This document shows positions 36,119-44,474 of a stretch of DNA of 64,000 bases, piece after piece. Each line of letters begins with the position of its first letter. Within the stretch, counting starts at the first letter, position 1. A program made the translations under genes and the position numbers. The stretch comes from Streptomyces capitiformicae (GTDB taxonomy: Bacteria > Actinomycetota > Actinomycetes > Streptomycetales > Streptomycetaceae), in contig NZ_CP022161.1 of assembly GCF_002214185.1 (NCBI RefSeq), positions 9,927,486 through 9,991,485 on the forward strand, given 5' to 3'. Under the pieces are notes generated by a model. It was given only the letters and a program-made list of their open reading frames with translations. It did no database searches and was not told the origin of the DNA.

Positions 36119-37180
36119 TCACGGGGTGAGCACGAACCGGATCGGGTCGCCGATCTTCTTCTCCAGCCGGCTGACGGCGTCGGCGGCTTCGGCCAGCGGG
36201 ATGTGGGCGGTGATGGAGGGGGCCAGGTCGAGCCGGCCGGTGGAAGCCAGGCCGATGAGCTGGGTCACGTGTTCAGGTCCGGAGCCGTAGTGGCCACGGA
36301 TCTGGTTGCCGCGGAAGCAGAACTCTGTGCTGTCGGTGACGGTGAGGGGCTTGGGGGTGAGTCCAGCCAGTACCAGCACCCCGCCGGGGCCCAGGACGGC
36401 CGCGGCCTGCTCACGGACCACGGGGACTCCGGCGAAGTCGAAGGCGGCGTCCAGGCCACGGCCACCAGTGGCGAGGTCCACGGCAGCGGCGAAGTCCGCC
36501 GCGGCAGGGTCGAGCGCGAAGTCGGCGCCGAAGGCGAGGGCGCGCTCGCGGGCCTTCGGCAGCGGGTCGATGGCGATGACGGGGGTCGCCCCGGCCAGGC
36601 GGGCGAGCCGGATGCCGTGCGCGCCCAGGCCGCCCGCACCCCAGATGCCGACGGCCTGCGCCGGGCGGACAGCACCCGTCTCGACAATCGCGGCGTAGGG
36701 GGTGGAGACCGCGTCGGGGATGATCGCGGCCTGGTCGAACGGCAAGTGGTCGGGGATCGGGGCGAGCGTGTCCTCGCGGGCGATCGCGTACTCGGCCCAG
36801 CCGCCGTCGTAGTCGACTCCGCGGGTCAGCGGCATCCGGCACGATGAGCGCCGCATGCAGTCGTCGCACTGGCCGCACGCCTGCCCAGCCTGCAGGGCGA
36901 CACGCATGCCGGGGGCCCAATCCCCCATCAGGTCCGGGCCGAGGGTGTGGACAACGCCCGCGACCTCGTGCCCGAGGGTGACCGCACGCGAGCGGACCAC
37001 CTCGTCGACAGGGAAGGACGAGCTGAGGCTGCCGTCGATCAAGTGGACGTCGGACAAACAGACTCCGGCGGCCCTGACTTCGACCAGCACCTCTCCAGGG
37101 CCGGGAACGGGGATGGCCACCTCCTCCACTGCAAACGTCTGAGTGTCCAGGTGGAGACGTCCGGCGAGCATGGTGGGCAT
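36119..37180 (-). CDS. Zinc-dependent alcohol dehydrogenase (MDR)
   Basis: 353 aa with GAGGTC just before ATG 37180. Catalytic zinc region AAGVCLSDVHLIDG and GHEVAG; structural zinc lobe with Cys in CGQCDDCMRRSSC; Rossmann motif GAGGLGAHGIRLARLAGA. The C-terminal part (FCFRGNQIRGHYGSGPEHV) is nearly repeated in the fragment at 37896. Acts on a primary or secondary alcohol; substrate unknown. Its promoter carries the 9-bp palindrome at 37327-37348, also found at 38446-38467. Confidence 0.9.
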   Translation of the reverse strand: MPTMLAGRLHLDTQTFAVEEVAIPVPGPGEVLVEVRAAGVCLSDVHLIDGSLSSSFPVDEVVRSRAVTLGHEVAGVVHTLGPDLMGDWAPGMRVALQAGQACGQCDDCMRRSSCRMPLTRGVDYDGGWAEYAIAREDTLAPIPDHLPFDQAAIIPDAVSTPYAAIVETGAVRPAQAVGIWGAGGLGAHGIRLARLAGATPVIAIDPLPKARERALAFGADFALDPAAADFAAAVDLATGGRGLDAAFDFAGVPVVREQAAAVLGPGGVLVLAGLTPKPLTVTDSTEFCFRGNQIRGHYGSGPEHVTQLIGLASTGRLDLAPSITAHIPLAEAADAVSRLEKKIGDPIRFVLTP

Positions 37181-37318
37181 GGTGTGACCTCGATTTCTTG
37201 GATGTCGATGGGCAGGGCCGCGAGGTCGCCATGACCCCGGTAACGCACTGGGGAAGGCAGGCCTTGGTGATCACGGGTCTGCCTTTGTGCCCGCAGGACG
37301 CGGCGGCATGAAGCCAAC

Positions 37319-37358
37319 ATACAGCCGACATTGTCAATCGACAATGTCCTTTGATTGA
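37319..37358 (-). promoter_or_regulatory. Promoter with overlapping palindromic operator for the alcohol dehydrogenase
   Basis: GACATTGTC-AATC-GACAATGTC at 37327-37348. Read on the minus strand, -35 TTGTCG lies within the left half-site and -10 TATGTT follows 17 nt later, so a protein bound to the palindrome would cover the promoter. A second inverted repeat, TCAATC/GATTGA, overlaps it. Confidence 0.6.
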
Positions 37359-37895
37359 GTTGGTCGACTCGCTTGCGTGAACGCTTCCCCTTCCAGGCAG
37401 GCCGGAGCGTCACCGGCGAGCCGCCGGACGTCGGCGTCCAGCGAGGCGACCACCTGCGTCCGCGCCTCCCCGATACCGGGGAGGCCGATCGGCTCTCGCA
37501 CCGACGGCCCTGTCGGCGCACGCCTGCCCTCGGGCGCGACAGGGCCCCGTACCGTCCCGGGGGGTTGGCCGGCTGTCCTGCCTCACCGCCTCACCGCCTC
37601 ACCGCCTGGGTCACCACACCCACCTGCACCGAAAGTGGGCGCCAGCCACCTGACTCGTGCTGCTTGCTGCCGGCATCACCGGCCGAGCGGATATGCCCCG
37701 GACGCCGGCGGGCCAGCTTCCGCCGGCGGGGACACCGGCACCACATACTCGGTGCCCGTCGAACTGGTCGTGGCCTGCAGGCGGCCGTTCAGCGGCATGA
37801 CCCATCGCGATCGTCAGTACGGGTTCAGGGCGAGTGGGACCGCACGACACCCGCCCGCGGCGGCGTTCAGCCTGCGACCGCCGTGCCCCACCCAC
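37359..37895. other. Intergenic stretch with possible coding remnants
   Basis: No complete gene. On the minus strand, near 37343-37530, one frame has codon usage like a real gene (GLPGIGEARTQVVASLDADV then RRLAGDAPACLEGEAFTQA), perhaps the tail of a regulator, ending at the operator. CCTCACCG is repeated three times near 37578-37601. Confidence 0.3.
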
Positions 37896-38213
37896 TTCGC
37901 CGGCGTGCCGGCCGCTCGCACTCAGGCGGCTGCCGCGCTGGGGGCCGGCGGAATCCTGGTTCTCGCAGGGCTCGCTCCGGAGTCGATCGTCGTCCATGGC
38001 AGCACCGGGTTCAGTTTCCGGGGCAACCAGATCCGCGGCCACCACGGCTCCGGGTTCGAGCACGTGGAACAGCTCATCGGCCTGGCCTGCGCCGGACGGA
38101 TCGATCTGGCCCCGTCCGTCGCTGCGCACATCCCGCCGGCCGAGGCCGTCGACGCCGTCACCCGGCTGGAGAAGAGGATCGGCGGCCCGATCCGGTCTGT
38201 GCTCACCTCCTGA
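37896..38213 (+). pseudogene. C-terminal fragment of a paralogous alcohol dehydrogenase
   Basis: About 105 codons align end to end with the last third of the enzyme at 36119: FAGVPAARTQAAAALGAGGI, SFRGNQIRGHHGSGFEHVEQ and TRLEKRIGGPIRSVL before the stop, against FAGVPVVREQAAAVLGPGGV, CFRGNQIRGHYGSGPEHVTQ and SRLEKKIGDPIRFVL. The N-terminal two thirds are missing, so no enzyme is made. The paralogue lies on the opposite strand. Confidence 0.8.
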
Positions 38214-38424
38214 TGCCCGCTGACGCCGGCCCAGGGCCGCGGCTCGATCGAACGGGTCCGGACATCGACGTGGTCCGGCAAAGGTCTGAGAAGGCCCTCC
38301 GGCGACGGCGGAGTCGTGGGAGGGGCTTCGTGCCCTGTGGCGGGCCGGTGGGGGGAGCGGTGTTTCCCCCGGCCTTGGTCCGGCCTGACGTCTCACGTCC
38401 TTCGAACGTTCCCTCAGTCGACTG

Positions 38425-38478
38425 TGTCACTCGTCACAATCGAGCGACATTGTCGAGTGACAATGTCGTGTGTATGGT
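38425..38478 (+). promoter_or_regulatory. Second copy of the alcohol dehydrogenase promoter-operator, pointing right
   Basis: GACATTGTC-GAGT-GACAATGTC at 38446-38467 is the same 9-bp palindrome as at 37327. -35 TTGTCG, 17 nt, -10 TATGGT (38473-38478) repeats the spacing exactly. A second overlapping repeat, TGTCACTCG (38425-38433) and CGAGTGACA (38454-38462), mirrors the nested repeat of the first copy. Transcription would start near 38485 and run into the 83-bp eccC duplicate. Confidence 0.6.
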
Positions 38479-38500
38479 TCTGGCCAGCGACAGCCTGCGC

Positions 38501-38583
38501 ACTCGAATCCCTTGGGCAACTGGTCGGCCGGCAGCCTGCGGGGCAGAAGGCGGACCGTCGGAGCCGCGGGCCCCTGCCAGTTG
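38501..38583. repeat. 83-bp exact duplicate of an eccC segment (copy 1)
   Basis: Identical over 83 bp to 45766-45848, starting ACTCGAATCCCTTGG and ending CCCCTGCCAGTTG; flanks differ on both sides. The source is eccC codons about 1060-1086, between ATPase domains 2 and 3. Direct orientation, 7.2 kb apart. A rightward transcript here would be complementary to eccC mRNA. Confidence 0.95.
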
Positions 38584-38656
38584 ACAACAAGCCCCCGGAG
38601 TACCTTGGTGCCGAGGGCTTTTCTGCCACTGGACTTGCTGGAACACCGCCACGTTC

Positions 38657-39232
38657 TTATGAGCTGGGCGAGGCAGACGAAATTGGTGTGTTTGCCGACC
38701 AGAAATCCGAAGTCTCGCTAGGGAGTGGCGGCTCGCTTCCGTCATATTCTGGAACGCCGGAAACTGGCTGCGGTGGTGCTACCGCGGATTTTTTGACACA
38801 GGGGGTTGTGACCTGAAAGTGGGCCTGGCCTTGATAGCCGAATAGCAATTGGATCTGAAACTGATCCGTAGTCAGGAAGTGCGTTGACGGATTCTTGCTG
38901 CCATTACTCGAGACGCGATGGGTAAATCCTTTCTTTTTCCAGTAGCGTTCCACGACGCCAAAAAAACTACCCCTTCGTTCTGGGGAGATAATAGTGGTCA
39001 CCGAGACTCTGCGTGATACTGAGCACGTCAGGTCTGTGGAGATCCCGTGCACCCATTTCACTTGAGGCTTGATTGCCGTCATCGTTTCGGTCAGGATGCT
39101 GTCTGCTCTTTCAGCTGCTTGTTGCATTGTCATGTCGGACATGTTTTTACCTTCGCTGCCGTTATCTCCCAGCACGCCGCAGCCCGTAGCGAGCGCGATG
39201 ACCATTACAGTCAATCCGGCGCGTACTTTCAT
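38657..39232 (-). CDS. Putative lipoprotein of the hydrolase cassette
   Basis: 191 aa. The N-terminus is a lipoprotein signal: MKVRAGLTVMVIALATGC with Cys18 as the lipidation site. The mature part has no recognised domain; it carries a helix (MQQAAERADSILTETMTAI) and beta-rich segments (THFLTTDQFQIQLLFGYQGQ). ATG 39232 has GGGAGG eight nt upstream and overlaps the hydrolase stop by ATGA, so the two are translationally coupled. G+C is about 50% in a line I counted, far below its neighbours. A membrane-anchored outer-face protein coupled to a likely secreted hydrolase could be an immunity or accessory protein; that is inference. Confidence 0.75.
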   Translation of the reverse strand: MKVRAGLTVMVIALATGCGVLGDNGSEGKNMSDMTMQQAAERADSILTETMTAIKPQVKWVHGISTDLTCSVSRRVSVTTIISPERRGSFFGVVERYWKKKGFTHRVSSNGSKNPSTHFLTTDQFQIQLLFGYQGQAHFQVTTPCVKKSAVAPPQPVSGVPEYDGSEPPLPSETSDFWSANTPISSASPSS

Positions 39233-41007
39233 CGATGATCCTCCCGGATGACTTCGTCTCCATTTCCGGCGACAATTTTAGCGATGTTTTCAGCAGACGT
39301 GAGATCTATTTCTGGGTCGAAATAATTGGAGTGGGCGTCGAAAGCGTGAGGGATAGGGAACGGTCCATCGTCTGTTCGCATACGAATGGCGCCGAACTCT
39401 TCGTTCACAGGGTCGGTGCCAAACCAGTTGTCGTCATCGCCTGGGTCGCCCAGGTCCGAGCCCACGGCAAGGCCCACGCCCGCGCCGACTGGCCCACCGA
39501 CAGCGAAGCCTGCGGCTGCCCCAATAGCTCCACCAGCAACCGAACCGCCGGACGGCGCGTGTGTGACGAGGTCATTGCCGGCTGCTCCGACGAAGACATG
39601 CTCCTTGCTGACACCAAGGTCTTCGGCGCGGTCCACGCCCACACCCGGGCTGCCGAGCAGGATGTAGTCATCGACGTCAGGCATGCCGCCTGGTTGCTGG
39701 CTGGCGGTACCCACGGTCAGAGAACCGTATGAGTGGCCGATGGCGGTCACGTGGGGGTCGGCATTTTCATTCGCCGCTGCGATTCCACTCATGAAATTCT
39801 GGTACGCGGGTGCACCTCTTTCGGCGTCGTCAGTGAATCCTACATCGGCACCCAATGGCGCGTCATACCCGAGCCAAACGATTGAAGCGCTTGAAGGATC
39901 GATTCTTCGAGCTCCAATGGCAGTGTCTCGTGCGCGCTTCAATGTGCCGTCGGCGAACTCTCCATCAAGTTTCGTGCTCAAGCCGGGTACGTAGGCGGAT
40001 ACGTTCCTTGATGTGTCAGGGTTTCCGTATGAAACGATCGCTCTTCCCTGTCCTTCATCTCCGATACCGAGGAGGAACATGGGTGGGTTGCTTCCCGCCA
40101 GGAGTTGATCGTTAATTTTACGGAGACCTGCGAGCTTTGTCTGAGCATCCTCACTGCCCTGGGCTTCCAATTTTCCCATGAGCTGCGGCAGGTAAGTGCG
40201 ATTGGCCTCATCGCGGGCCACTGCCGGGATGCCGTCCATGTTGCCGATGGTGTCTGGATAGATTGCCATATAGGCGATGCGGTCCTCTTCGCTGAGGCCG
40301 TCCCACCACTCCTTCCGTTCTGCTGCCGACTTGTCCGTGGGAATATCGTCTTTGAGAACGTCGTCGACAGCTCCGTGAACGGCAGAGGCATCGGCGCTCA
40401 CATCTGCCCACGTCGCGTCGGTAACCTCGAGGCCTTCTGCGGCCTTCAGTTTGCTGACTGCCGCAGAGTATTGCTCGTCAATGGAGTTCGCTTCACTCAG
40501 CGCAGTAGCGATCCTGTTGGCGATCCCTTGCGCGAGTGTTGCGTTCGGATTCATGGTGGCTGCGGCTACCGTGGTGCGAAGAGTTCGGGAGAAGAAGTCG
40601 TCAGCCCCCGAAACTGTGTCTCCGGGGAGTTCCGTATCGCTGGATTTCGCTGCCGGGTAGCGTACCGAGCCATCGTCGAACACCTCGAAATTCATACTCT
40701 CGGCCTCTGCGAGAGCGTCGAGCAGTCGGCGCTGTGGAGCCGCCAATTCTTCGGCGAGTCCGTGCAGAGCGGCGCTCACCAGGCCGCACTCCGTATGAAT
40801 GTATTGATAGTTCCGTGAGAGTGTTCCCAGGCGTATGACAGCCGCCACCGCTGACATGCTCTCTTGCGTATCGGTCAGGGTTGCGACGATCTCGTTGTTG
40901 ACCCGGTCGCGAGAGGAGTAGGCCTTCTTGCTGATCTCTGACCAGCCTCGGGCAGCGTCGACCAGTTCCGTCAGTTTGAGGTCCTTTAGTTCCTGTAGAG
41001 AGATCAA
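39229..41007 (-). CDS. Alpha/beta hydrolase (DUF1023 type) with long helical N-terminus
   Basis: 592 aa, TTG start preceded by GGGAAG. Residues about 1-280 are helical and Ala/Glu/Ser-rich, beginning LTELVDAARGWSEISKKAYS, reminiscent of WXG/LXG-type secretion domains. The C-terminal half has the DUF1023 lipase-like signature: LLGIGDEGQGRAIVSYGNPD, the nucleophile elbow GHSYGS, a Gly-rich stretch (VAGGAIGAAAGFAVGG) and a late His (PFPIPHAFDAHSNYFD). It lies between a small 140-aa protein and a coupled lipoprotein, next to mycP. No Sec signal peptide, so export through type VII is plausible. G+C is low for Streptomyces. Candidate type VII lipase/esterase effector; unproven. Confidence 0.8.
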   Translation of the reverse strand: MISLQELKDLKLTELVDAARGWSEISKKAYSSRDRVNNEIVATLTDTQESMSAVAAVIRLGTLSRNYQYIHTECGLVSAALHGLAEELAAPQRRLLDALAEAESMNFEVFDDGSVRYPAAKSSDTELPGDTVSGADDFFSRTLRTTVAAATMNPNATLAQGIANRIATALSEANSIDEQYSAAVSKLKAAEGLEVTDATWADVSADASAVHGAVDDVLKDDIPTDKSAAERKEWWDGLSEEDRIAYMAIYPDTIGNMDGIPAVARDEANRTYLPQLMGKLEAQGSEDAQTKLAGLRKINDQLLAGSNPPMFLLGIGDEGQGRAIVSYGNPDTSRNVSAYVPGLSTKLDGEFADGTLKRARDTAIGARRIDPSSASIVWLGYDAPLGADVGFTDDAERGAPAYQNFMSGIAAANENADPHVTAIGHSYGSLTVGTASQQPGGMPDVDDYILLGSPGVGVDRAEDLGVSKEHVFVGAAGNDLVTHAPSGGSVAGGAIGAAAGFAVGGPVGAGVGLAVGSDLGDPGDDDNWFGTDPVNEEFGAIRMRTDDGPFPIPHAFDAHSNYFDPEIDLTSAENIAKIVAGNGDEVIREDHR

Positions 41008-41012
41008 GGTGG

Positions 41013-41435
41013 TTACTTCCCGCCGGGGAATCGTGATGCCGACATGCGTTCACTGGCGATGGCTGATGTGAGGGCAGCCTCGTTCTCTCCCTGGTCCCGG
41101 GCTACCTGGCGCATCGGCGAATCCAGATTCTCACACTCGTCCCGGACCGCCTTCAGGCGGCGATGCCATGAGTCCCGTACGGCATCCATGGCCAACACTG
41201 TTGCCAGCGCTTTGGTGCTCGGGGAAAAAGTGCTGTCCTCGTCGCTGAGCTGTGTCACGCCGGAAGCCGTGGTCGCGCGCAATTCAGTGAGGACCCTGGC
41301 ACCTTTGAGCCATGGAAAGTCGATGTAGACCATGCGTCCACCGGCCTCTCCTTGCCCCGAGTCGGCGGCAGCGGACGTAGTGCTGTTGGTCGTGGCCTGG
41401 TTGCGGGCTGACGACCACTGTTCTTCGAAGGACAC
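41013..41435 (-). CDS. Small helical protein, putative WXG-like partner of the hydrolase
   Basis: 140 aa from GTG 41435 (AGAGG upstream), ending five nt before the hydrolase start. A Ser/Thr/Ala-rich N-terminus is followed by two long helices (AMDAVRDSWHRRLKAVRDEC, ENLDSPMRQVARDQGENEAA) with a central Trp. The size, helical hairpin and position resemble small partner proteins of type VII effectors such as WXG100 or Lap-type helpers, but the exact WXG motif is absent. No database family recognised by eye. Confidence 0.55.
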   Translation of the reverse strand: MSFEEQWSSARNQATTNSTTSAAADSGQGEAGGRMVYIDFPWLKGARVLTELRATTASGVTQLSDEDSTFSPSTKALATVLAMDAVRDSWHRRLKAVRDECENLDSPMRQVARDQGENEAALTSAIASERMSASRFPGGK

Positions 41436-41504
41436 AGAGACCTCTTTGGTGACAACAGTTGCCTATTTGACCGGGCGGTTCGATGGCTGCTCCGACAGAG
41501 CAGT

Positions 41505-42911
41505 TCAAGAAGACGGGCCGGGCCCAGGAGGTGGCGGCGAATAAGGGGAGTTCGAGGGCGCCTGAGGCGGGCCATAGGTCCCGTAGGTGTGGGGAGGCTG
41601 TGAAGTGGGAGGCGCGTACCCAGGAGGGATCGTCGAGATCGACGGAATCGTGGATCGTCGCCGGCGCGCGAGGATCATCGGGACGACAATCGCCGCGCCG
41701 AGCAGTGCTGCTGCTCCGATGCCCAGGCTGATCCAAAGGACTGCGTTGTCATCGTCCGAGGGCGAGGCACTGGTGGTCGACTCGTCCGCGTCCGCATTCT
41801 CGTCGCCGGAGGAGCCGCTGGACTTCGAAGCCCCAGGAGACGGAGAGGCTGACTCCGCGGCCGCAGCGAGGTCGGGCAGCGGATACTCGTCCGCAGGTCC
41901 CGGGTCGCCAGGGTTCTGCAGCGCGATACGCGGACGGACAATGCCGTAACCGATGGCGTTGTTCCAGGTCCACTTCTTCTCGTTGCCCTTCATCGAGTTG
42001 ATCAGGACACGCAGAACCTGGTTGTTCGTCCACGTGGGGTGCTTCGACCAGATGAGGGCGGCGGAGGCGGAGGCGATCGCGGTGGCGTCGCTGGTTCCGT
42101 CGGAGTTACAGACTTGAGTGCCACCAGGACACGCGTGGACCATATTTTCACCGGGGGCGGCGATATCTACTTGCTTTCCCCACTGGGAGAAGGAGCTTCG
42201 TTCGATGTCCTCGTTGATCGCTCCGACGCCGATGACGCCAGGTGTGGCTGCTGGATACATGGGTAGGTTGTCTTTGTCGCCGCGGTTGCCGACACCGGCG
42301 AAGATCAATTTACCTTTAGCGAGGGCGTACTTCACGGCTGCAGCAAGTTCCGGGGTTCCGACGTTCTGCATTCCTGGAGTGTTTTCACTGGCCATGGAAA
42401 TGTTGATGATCTGAGCTCTGGAGTCCGCCGCGAATCGGATCGCCTCCGTCATCTTTCTGGAATACTCGGCTCCTGTATCCACCTTTCCGTAGTCTTCGGT
42501 GGCGTACCTCATGCGGATGGGGAGGATCTTCACCCCTGGCGCGAGGCCATAGGAGCCGTTGAGTTCCCCGCGCGCGCCAGTTGCCGCGATGAGAGCGGCC
42601 ACGCCGGTCCCATGCCCTTCAAGGTCGGTTTTTTCGTCTCCGGACTGCTTCGAGTAGTCCTTACCTTCAAGGACTTGGCCTTTGAGATCGGCCAAACTGT
42701 CATCTACTCCGGAGTCGATGACAGCAACGGTTATGCCACGCCCGGTGCTGATCTTCCACATCTCGTCAGCCTGCATGGCATCGAGGTGCCATTGCCGGGA
42801 GCGAATCGAGTCGGCATGCGCAGGAGTTGGGGTGATGCCCACCAGCAGCAGTCCGAGGGCACCTGCGACTACCGACGCGGGTCGCGCTATTTGCTTACTA
42901 CTGGTTCGCAT
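41505..42911 (-). CDS. mycP: Type VII secretion-associated subtilisin (mycosin)
   Basis: 468 aa; ATG 42911 (GGAAGG just upstream) gives a clean signal peptide ending TPAHA. S8 catalytic triad: Asp66 in VAVIDSGVD, His100 in DLEGHGTGV and Ser274 in DGTSDATAIASA. The C-terminus has a Ser/Pro-rich linker, one transmembrane helix (WISLGIGAAALLGAAIVVPM) and a short basic then Pro/Tyr-rich cytoplasmic tail, the mycosin layout. Mycosins are essential ESX components anchored on the outer face. Cotranscribed with the substrate-like protein gene 37 nt upstream. Confidence 0.92.
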   Translation of the reverse strand: MRTSSKQIARPASVVAGALGLLLVGITPTPAHADSIRSRQWHLDAMQADEMWKISTGRGITVAVIDSGVDDSLADLKGQVLEGKDYSKQSGDEKTDLEGHGTGVAALIAATGARGELNGSYGLAPGVKILPIRMRYATEDYGKVDTGAEYSRKMTEAIRFAADSRAQIINISMASENTPGMQNVGTPELAAAVKYALAKGKLIFAGVGNRGDKDNLPMYPAATPGVIGVGAINEDIERSSFSQWGKQVDIAAPGENMVHACPGGTQVCNSDGTSDATAIASASAALIWSKHPTWTNNQVLRVLINSMKGNEKKWTWNNAIGYGIVRPRIALQNPGDPGPADEYPLPDLAAAAESASPSPGASKSSGSSGDENADADESTTSASPSDDDNAVLWISLGIGAAALLGAAIVVPMILARRRRSTIPSISTIPPGYAPPTSQPPHTYGTYGPPQAPSNSPYSPPPPGPGPSS

Positions 42912-42947
42912 GTGCCTTCCAGGGGCGGGTCGCAACCGAATGAGGAG

Positions 42948-44474
42948 TCAGTCGACAACTGGTGGCAGCGGGCGACGATTGCCACGCTGCCAGGTCTCCT
43001 CGTCTTCGGTCAGATAGTCGGGTCGATCGCCTTGACGGGGGTCGCGTCGTGTTGATGACGAACTGGCCATGTGTGCAGTTATGCCGTCGCGGCGCTGCGT
43101 TGAGCTCTGTGCGGGCGCGGATCCACCAGCATGCCGAGTGAGACCCGATCCTCCTGGGGTGAAAGGACGGGATCCGCCATTGCCAGGCTGGTTCGGACGG
43201 TTGCCGAACACTCCGCCAGCCTCAGAAGCCAGACGTCGGCCGACGGATGCACCATTGCTGTGCCCAGCACCTGAATTGCCTCCAAAGGGCATGCCGGGAG
43301 TGATACCACGCCCCATCGCCGTACGTCCCTGCGCGCCTTCGCCGATGACGGTCCCCCTCGGAAGGGCCCCAGTCGGACGGCCTGAGGTCGGGGGCACAGG
43401 GCGTCCCCCTACGATTCCGGTCTCGCGCGGCATGCGAGCACTGCCGTTGGCCACGCCCTGGCCAGGCAGGAATGGTGCCCGAGTGGCCGACGGAACGCGG
43501 CCGGGGGCAGTCGGACTAGTGCTGCTTCTGGTGCCGTCGAAGGGCGGGATACCGACCGGTTGCGACGGAAGACGTGGGTCGGGACGCTCTGAGCCGCCGG
43601 GAACAACCGAAGGCTGAGTGAGGTCTGGTCCCGAAGATTTCGGGAGGGTGTTCAGGCCGTCAAGACCCATGTTGACTGGCTCGGGACGAGAAATCCGCTC
43701 CTTGCCCGGCTCAGTTGGGGTCGACTGCGAAGTGGAGTCGCGTTCGCGACCGTTGAGACCAGAAGTGGTGGACGAACCTGTCCCGTTGCCACTTCCACCG
43801 GACGGAGAAGTGATCGATTCGTAATTACGATCGTCGTCCACCCACTGGCCACGGTTCATGCTCTTTGCCGGCGGCACAAACGTAGGCGGCTCCACAGAAT
43901 TAACCTGCGCAGCCGACTGCTGGTAAGTCTGCGCCAGCTTCCGCATCTGTTGCGCCGCCTCGTACCGGGCCGCGTCGATTCGCCACTGTGCCGCCGTCGC
44001 GTCGGACTGGGCGGTCTGGGCCAGTTTTCGGGCGTCGGGGTCGTTGCGGGCGCCCGGCTCCTTGGTTGCGGCCAGGGACTTCTCCGCGGTGCGCAGGTCC
44101 GCCTGCGCGGCCGTGGTCTCGGAGGTGGCCGGCATGACCGCCTTCGCCTCCGCGATGGCCTGGGACACGATGCCCATCCAACGGGACGCCACCTCGGCGT
44201 ACTCGCCGAGGTGGAGCGTGGCGCTCGCAGTCTGCCCGCCCCACTCGCGGAAGGTGTCGCCGGCCTCGCCCTGCCACTCCAGGCCCTTGACGTACGTCAT
44301 GAGGTCGTCGCCGATCTTGGTGATCGTCGAGGCGGCCTTGGAGAGCTTCGCGGCGAGGTCGTAGGCGCCCTCTGCGTTGGCGGAGTCCAGCATCGCCGCG
44401 AGCTGAGCGTGGGTCATGGACTCGAAGTCGGTGTGCTGGGGCGTGGGTTGCTTTCGCTGGGGCTGCTCGCTCAT
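42948..44474 (-). CDS. WXG-domain protein with long Gly/Pro/Ser-rich tail (EspB/PPE-like substrate)
   Basis: 508 aa, starting at TAATG overlap with the upstream stop. Residues about 15-190 are helical with the WXG turn in GLEWQGEAGDTFREWGG, followed by an Ala-rich helix pair (AAQADLRTAEKSLAATKEPG). The remaining 300 residues are low-complexity Gly/Ser/Pro/Thr/Asn (GGSGNGTGSSTTSG), as in secreted ESX-1 EspB or PPE-type proteins. Position between eccC and mycP supports a secreted substrate or structural role. Streptomyces ESX loci carry related long proteins of unknown role. Confidence 0.8.
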   Translation of the reverse strand: MSEQPQRKQPTPQHTDFESMTHAQLAAMLDSANAEGAYDLAAKLSKAASTITKIGDDLMTYVKGLEWQGEAGDTFREWGGQTASATLHLGEYAEVASRWMGIVSQAIAEAKAVMPATSETTAAQADLRTAEKSLAATKEPGARNDPDARKLAQTAQSDATAAQWRIDAARYEAAQQMRKLAQTYQQSAAQVNSVEPPTFVPPAKSMNRGQWVDDDRNYESITSPSGGSGNGTGSSTTSGLNGRERDSTSQSTPTEPGKERISRPEPVNMGLDGLNTLPKSSGPDLTQPSVVPGGSERPDPRLPSQPVGIPPFDGTRSSTSPTAPGRVPSATRAPFLPGQGVANGSARMPRETGIVGGRPVPPTSGRPTGALPRGTVIGEGAQGRTAMGRGITPGMPFGGNSGAGHSNGASVGRRLASEAGGVFGNRPNQPGNGGSRPFTPGGSGLTRHAGGSAPAQSSTQRRDGITAHMASSSSTRRDPRQGDRPDYLTEDEETWQRGNRRPLPPVVD

